From: Octadecabacter sp.
Lineage (GTDB): Bacteria; Pseudomonadota; Alphaproteobacteria; Rhodobacterales; Rhodobacteraceae
Reading direction: 5' to 3'
Assembly (NCBI GenBank): GCA_018500065.2
Contig: JAHBAO020000148.1
Span: 1-8,012 of the forward strand
DNA: 8,012 bases
Within the stretch, counting starts at the first letter, position 1. Every line of letters begins with the position of its first letter. The position numbers and the translations under genes are program-made. Under the pieces are notes generated by a model that was not told where the DNA came from, did not search any database, and saw nothing but the letters and a program-made list of their open reading frames with translations. Shown piece by piece: positions 4,924 through 8,012 of this stretch.

Positions 4924-7357
4924 AGCTGCGCATCAGCGAATAGTCCGGATTGTACGGGCCCATCGGGATGATCGTGGCCGCAACGCGTTTGCCCAAAACA
5001 TCCACTTCGAACGTGGTTCCGGCCTCTGAATGCTCTGGCTTCACAAAGGCATAGGCGAGGTTCTTGCCAACGCGATACCCCCAATCGCCAGAGGTGACCG
5101 TGCCGACAACATCGTCGCCAACCATCACGGATGATCCGCCATGTGCCGCCGCCTCGACGGTGTCCAGTTCCATCGTGACCAACTCAACCGTCTTGCCCGC
5201 AGCCACTCGTTTCTCCAACGCCGCTTTGCCGACGAAATCGCCCTTATCCATCTTCACAAAACGGTCTAGCCCTGTCTCGAATGGGTCAAATTCCGTCAAG
5301 ATATCGGCCTTCCAGTGCAGGAACCCTTTTTCCATCCGCATCGCATCCACTGCCTTGGCGCCAAACATCTTCATGCCGTGGGCCTCGCCTGCTTTGCGAA
5401 GCGTCTTATACGCATTTAAAAGATGCGCATTTGGAACGTGGATTTCATAGGCCAGCTCGCCCGAAAAACTTACCCCAAGAACCGTTGCTGGCGCAAAGCC
5501 GATGAAACACTCCCGCGCGCTTAACCACGCAAACGCTTCCTTAGACCAATCCAAACGCGACACCGCTGACAGCACATCGCGCGCTTTTGGTCCGGCGACA
5601 ACCAGAATGGTCTGATCATTGGTCAACGATCTGATCTGCACGTCTTCATCATCAGACATGTGCATCTTCAGCCAATCCATGTCGTGATATTCGGCAGCCG
5701 CCGCTGACCCAAACCAAGCCCGCGCAGGCCCGCGATCCGTGGCTGGCAAATTCGCAATTGTTGCTTCGCCCTTCACCATACCGTGATGGTTCAGCATATA
5801 ACCAAGCCCAACACGTCCGTCTTTCTTGGTGATGTTGCCGCAGAACATCCGGTCGATGAACGCATGACGGTCGGCCCCTGTAATCTCAAACCGGTTGAAC
5901 CCGTTCACTTCACAGATGCCGACACCGTTTTGCACGGCAGCGACTTCTTCACCAACGATGTCAAAGCTCTCATCAAACTTGAACGTATGGGTCACGTGGA
6001 AATCGGGCGTCGGCTTCATGAACTCAACCCGCTCCCAACCATTCACGATGGTAAACTCAGCGCCCTCAGCCTCAAGCACGGGCGTAATTGGCGTTGTCTT
6101 CGCATCGCGCCCAACAGGGCGATGCTCGTTCGGGAAATGGAACCGGAATTCGTTCTGGTAATCCTCAATCGCCTTAAGCGACGTCAGCTCCACATTGGTG
6201 TGCCCGGTGAAACGACGCGGATCTATGCACCATGTGTCATAGCACGCCTCGCCGTGCACGATCTGTTGCGCCAGCATCCAGCCGTGGCCACCGCCCTCAC
6301 CCAGACCGGCCCGCAGTCCGATAATGCAAAACGCGTTGCGCTTGTTCGGGATCGGCCCAACCAGTGGCGCACCGTCAATTGTATAGGTAATCGGCCCGTT
6401 GACGATGTTCTTGATGCCCACTTCCATCAGCGCCGGCATCCGTTCAAACGCGCCCTCAAGGACGTCCGTCACGCGGTCAAGATCATCCGGGCACAAGTCG
6501 TTTGAAAAGTCCGGCGAAATGCCGTCCATGCCCCATGTCTTACAGTCTTGTTCATAAAACCCGAGCAGCAACCCGCTCTTTTCCTGACGGCAGTAATAAT
6601 CAGAAATCGGGCAGCGCAGCAGTGGCATACGATGGCCCGCGTCAACAATCGCCGGAATTTCATCCGTGACGAAATACTGGTGCTCCATTGACGCCACGGG
6701 GTGATGCACCCCCATCATCGCGCCAACCTCGTTCACGCGGTAGCCACAGGCATTCACCACGACCTCGCAATCAATATCGCCCTTGTTGGTGTGCACCGTC
6801 CAGCTGTGATCTTTATGCTGGGTCAGGCCCGTTACATTGGTCTGGCGGTACACTTCAGCACCAGCTTTGCGTGCACGACGCGCCAAAGCTTGGCACAAGG
6901 ACGCCGGATCAATGTCGCCATCGCTCGGGTCCCACAAACCGCCCAACAGATTGTCCGTGGAAATCAACGGATGCCGCCGCGCGCATTCCTCGGCGTCAAG
7001 GACTTCGAATTCAACACCCATGCCCCGCGCCATAGACGCAAAGTGGCGATAGCCATCCATCTGCTCTTGCGTGTTGGCCAAACGAATACCACCATCGCCG
7101 TGATTGTACTGCACGGGGTAGTCCGCATCATCGCGCAATTCTTTGTAAAGATTTATCGAATGCGTCTTCAGACCCACCATCGTCTGGTTGCCACCGAAGT
7201 TCGTAACTTGCGCTGCGGAATGCCACGTCGTCCCGCTCGTCAGCTCATCACGTTCCACCAGCACAACGTCCGTCCATCCCTCTTGCGTGAGGTGATACAG
7301 GGTTGAACAGCCGGCAATGCCGCCGCCAATAACTACGGCTCGGGTCTGGGTTTTCAT
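4922..7357 (-). CDS. FAD-dependent oxidoreductase with C-terminal GcvT module (dimethylglycine/sarcosine dehydrogenase family)
   Basis: This 811-residue two-part enzyme resembles dimethylglycine and sarcosine dehydrogenases. These oxidise an N-methyl group at FAD and pass the one-carbon unit to tetrahydrofolate in the GcvT half. The DAO-type FAD domain spans about 1-370. It has the dinucleotide-binding GGGIAG (11-16) and LVERDELTSGTTWHSA, where H46 is in the position of the covalently flavinylated histidine of the family. A bridging (FAO_M-like) segment follows at about 372-425. The GcvT domain runs from about 430 to 690, with FNRFEITGADRHAF, SGELAYEIHVP (632-642) and AMRMEKGFLHWKADI. A GcvT C-terminal barrel lies at about 705-800. 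The length is near that of bacterial homologues (about 810-830). The start ATG has GAAGGA six bases upstream. A LysR-type gene lies 91 bases upstream on the same strand and may control it. The substrate is not determined; dimethylglycine, sarcosine or another N-methyl compound is possible. Confidence 0.88.
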   Translation of the reverse strand: MKTQTRAVVIGGGIAGCSTLYHLTQEGWTDVVLVERDELTSGTTWHSAAQVTNFGGNQTMVGLKTHSINLYKELRDDADYPVQYNHGDGGIRLANTQEQMDGYRHFASMARGMGVEFEVLDAEECARRHPLISTDNLLGGLWDPSDGDIDPASLCQALARRARKAGAEVYRQTNVTGLTQHKDHSWTVHTNKGDIDCEVVVNACGYRVNEVGAMMGVHHPVASMEHQYFVTDEIPAIVDAGHRMPLLRCPISDYYCRQEKSGLLLGFYEQDCKTWGMDGISPDFSNDLCPDDLDRVTDVLEGAFERMPALMEVGIKNIVNGPITYTIDGAPLVGPIPNKRNAFCIIGLRAGLGEGGGHGWMLAQQIVHGEACYDTWCIDPRRFTGHTNVELTSLKAIEDYQNEFRFHFPNEHRPVGRDAKTTPITPVLEAEGAEFTIVNGWERVEFMKPTPDFHVTHTFKFDESFDIVGEEVAAVQNGVGICEVNGFNRFEITGADRHAFIDRMFCGNITKKDGRVGLGYMLNHHGMVKGEATIANLPATDRGPARAWFGSAAAAEYHDMDWLKMHMSDDEDVQIRSLTNDQTILVVAGPKARDVLSAVSRLDWSKEAFAWLSARECFIGFAPATVLGVSFSGELAYEIHVPNAHLLNAYKTLRKAGEAHGMKMFGAKAVDAMRMEKGFLHWKADILTEFDPFETGLDRFVKMDKGDFVGKAALEKRVAAGKTVELVTMELDTVEAAAHGGSSVMVGDDVVGTVTSGDWGYRVGKNLAYAFVKPEHSEAGTTFEVDVLGKRVAATIIPMGPYNPDYSLMRS

Positions 7358-7363
7358 GGGGCG

Positions 7364-7369
7364 TCCTTC
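7364..7369 (-). promoter_or_regulatory. Ribosome binding site for the FAD/GcvT gene
   Basis: On the minus strand GAAGGA is followed by six bases and then the ATG at 7357-7355. This supports the chosen start. Confidence 0.65.
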
Positions 7370-7383
7370 GATAAATGTTAAAC

Positions 7384-7444
7384 AAATCTGAGCAGATCAA
7401 AGAACAACGCGCAATCCGCAGATTTCACGACAAATCATTGATTT
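7384..7444. promoter_or_regulatory. Candidate LysR-type operator region (AATC/GATT half-sites)
   Basis: The 91-base gap between the LysR-type gene and the FAD/GcvT gene is AT-rich and holds several related dyads. ATCTG-AG-CAGAT occupies 7386-7397. AAATCTG at 7384-7390 is inverted as CAGATTT at 7419-7425. AATC-CGCA-GATT is at 7413-7424. AAATCA-T-TGATTT, a perfect 13-base palindrome, is at 7432-7444, five bases past the regulator stop codon. Repeated half-sites of one motif upstream of a target gene fit binding by a LysR-type protein to recognition and activation sites. I could not pick a convincing -35/-10 pair. The regulator assignment is inference from adjacency. Confidence 0.4.
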
Positions 7445-7448
7445 TGAT

Positions 7449-8012
7449 TTACTGAATGATCAGAAACCCGTCTTTTAGAAACGGCAATCTCTGCGCCGCA
7501 GACACCAGAATACGCGCACTTAAACAGGTCCGAATGTCCTGCGCCATTTGATGCGGCAATTCACCCAACGCACCCCTGCGCGCATGCAACGCCAGACGGC
7601 GGGAAAACGACGGAACGGGCAGTGGATTTGCCTGCACCATATCACCCGCAAGCGGCGTACCAAAGAACGCCAACGCCGTTGTAATGGCCCAACCGCCCAG
7701 CTCAGCCGTCATCGCAAACAACGCTTGATTGGTCGAAAACTCAAACCCGCGCGCAGGGTGCACATTGGACCGGCGCAATTGCGCTTCAATTTGACGCCCG
7801 ATCTGCAGATCAGACGCATAGCGTACAAACGGGCTGGCCTTCAGCTGTTCAAGGGATGGCGTATCCCCCAGCTGAGGTGCTGTCACCAGAATGAACGGAT
7901 CACGCAAAATCGGATGCTGTTCCACCCAATCCGCCTGCGCGACCGTATCCACAGCCAACATCAAATCCACGGCACGCGTGCTGAGGGCTTCGTTGTTTTC
8001 ATGGCTTGCGCC
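7449..8012 (-). CDS. LysR-type transcriptional regulator, C-terminal part
   Basis: The minus-strand frame stays open to the right window edge (187 residues visible plus TAA at 7451-7449), so the N-terminal helix-turn-helix domain, normally about 60-90 residues, lies outside the window. The GTG at 7970 is an internal valine: in-frame codons before it read GASHENNEALSTRA, giving ALSTRAVDLMLAVD, the LysR effector-domain pattern in which one usually sees ALxxxxVDLAI. Further features of the periplasmic-binding-protein-like effector domain are FILVTAP, the SPFVRYA..LQIGRQIEAQLRR segment, and FEFSTNQALFAMTAELGGWAITTALAF, the usual hinge and second-lobe wording. It is cytoplasmic and DNA-binding by family. 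It is co-directional with the FAD/GcvT gene 91 bases downstream, a plausible target. The effector is unknown. Confidence 0.82.
   Translation of the reverse strand, partial: GASHENNEALSTRAVDLMLAVDTVAQADWVEQHPILRDPFILVTAPQLGDTPSLEQLKASPFVRYASDLQIGRQIEAQLRRSNVHPARGFEFSTNQALFAMTAELGGWAITTALAFFGTPLAGDMVQANPLPVPSFSRRLALHARRGALGELPHQMAQDIRTCLSARILVSAAQRLPFLKDGFLIIQ

Noticed and set aside
5783..6505. A 240-residue open frame on the + strand
   Set aside because: It lies wholly antisense to the FAD/GcvT gene, whose protein has clear family motifs throughout. Its own translation has no recognisable domain and fits a codon-bias shadow.
6701..7306. A 201-residue open frame on the + strand
   Set aside because: It is antisense to the FAD-binding domain of the FAD/GcvT gene, rich in His/Arg as expected from a mirror of a GC-rich gene, with no family wording.
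7968..7970. GTG as a start codon for the LysR-type protein
   Set aside because: The frame is open beyond it to the window edge and the in-frame residues upstream continue the LysR effector-domain pattern, so this is an internal valine of a partial gene.
1..8012. tRNA/rRNA genes, CRISPR arrays, insertion sequences, att sites
   Set aside because: Nearly all of the window is occupied by recognisable coding sequence, and no cloverleaf, regularly spaced repeat or transposase wording was found in the gaps.

Overview
The window looks like chromosomal DNA from an alphaproteobacterium, most likely a marine Rhodobacterales (roseobacter-type) species. This rests on moderately high GC, tightly packed genes, protein wording typical of that group, and a long FAD/GcvT fusion oxidoreductase of a kind abundant there. 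It is an inference from sequence character, not a database match.

Positions 1-4619 (+ strand) hold the 3' part of a myo-inositol catabolic operon: the end of iolD, a PhyH-type Fe(II)/2-oxoglutarate dioxygenase, iolC, iolB and an iolJ-type class II aldolase. The genes overlap by 1-4 bases or are separated by 15 bases, so they are almost certainly co-transcribed and partly translationally coupled. The four iol proteins form a continuous pathway. IolD opens the ring of trihydroxycyclohexane-1,2-dione, IolB isomerises 5-deoxyglucuronate, IolC phosphorylates 5-dehydro-2-deoxygluconate, and IolJ cleaves the product to DHAP and malonate semialdehyde. The dioxygenase is not part of the known pathway and is the most interesting gene here; it may feed a modified inositol into the pathway.

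Positions 4620-4921 lie between convergent genes. They contain no intact gene but do hold a decayed fragment of a sulfatase / phosphonate monoester hydrolase (alkaline phosphatase superfamily) on the + strand, with a frameshift and a missing metal-ligand codon. A few weak hairpins are also present.

Positions 4922-7357 (- strand) encode an 811-residue FAD-dependent oxidoreductase fused to a GcvT-type folate-binding module, of the dimethylglycine/sarcosine dehydrogenase family. Upstream of it on the same strand, after a 91-base gap rich in AATC/GATT half-sites, is the C-terminal part of a LysR-type regulator that runs off the right edge. This pair looks like a regulator with its target for methylated-amine or glycine-betaine-type demethylation, independent of the inositol operon. 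No RNA genes, insertion sequences, CRISPR arrays or origins were seen.
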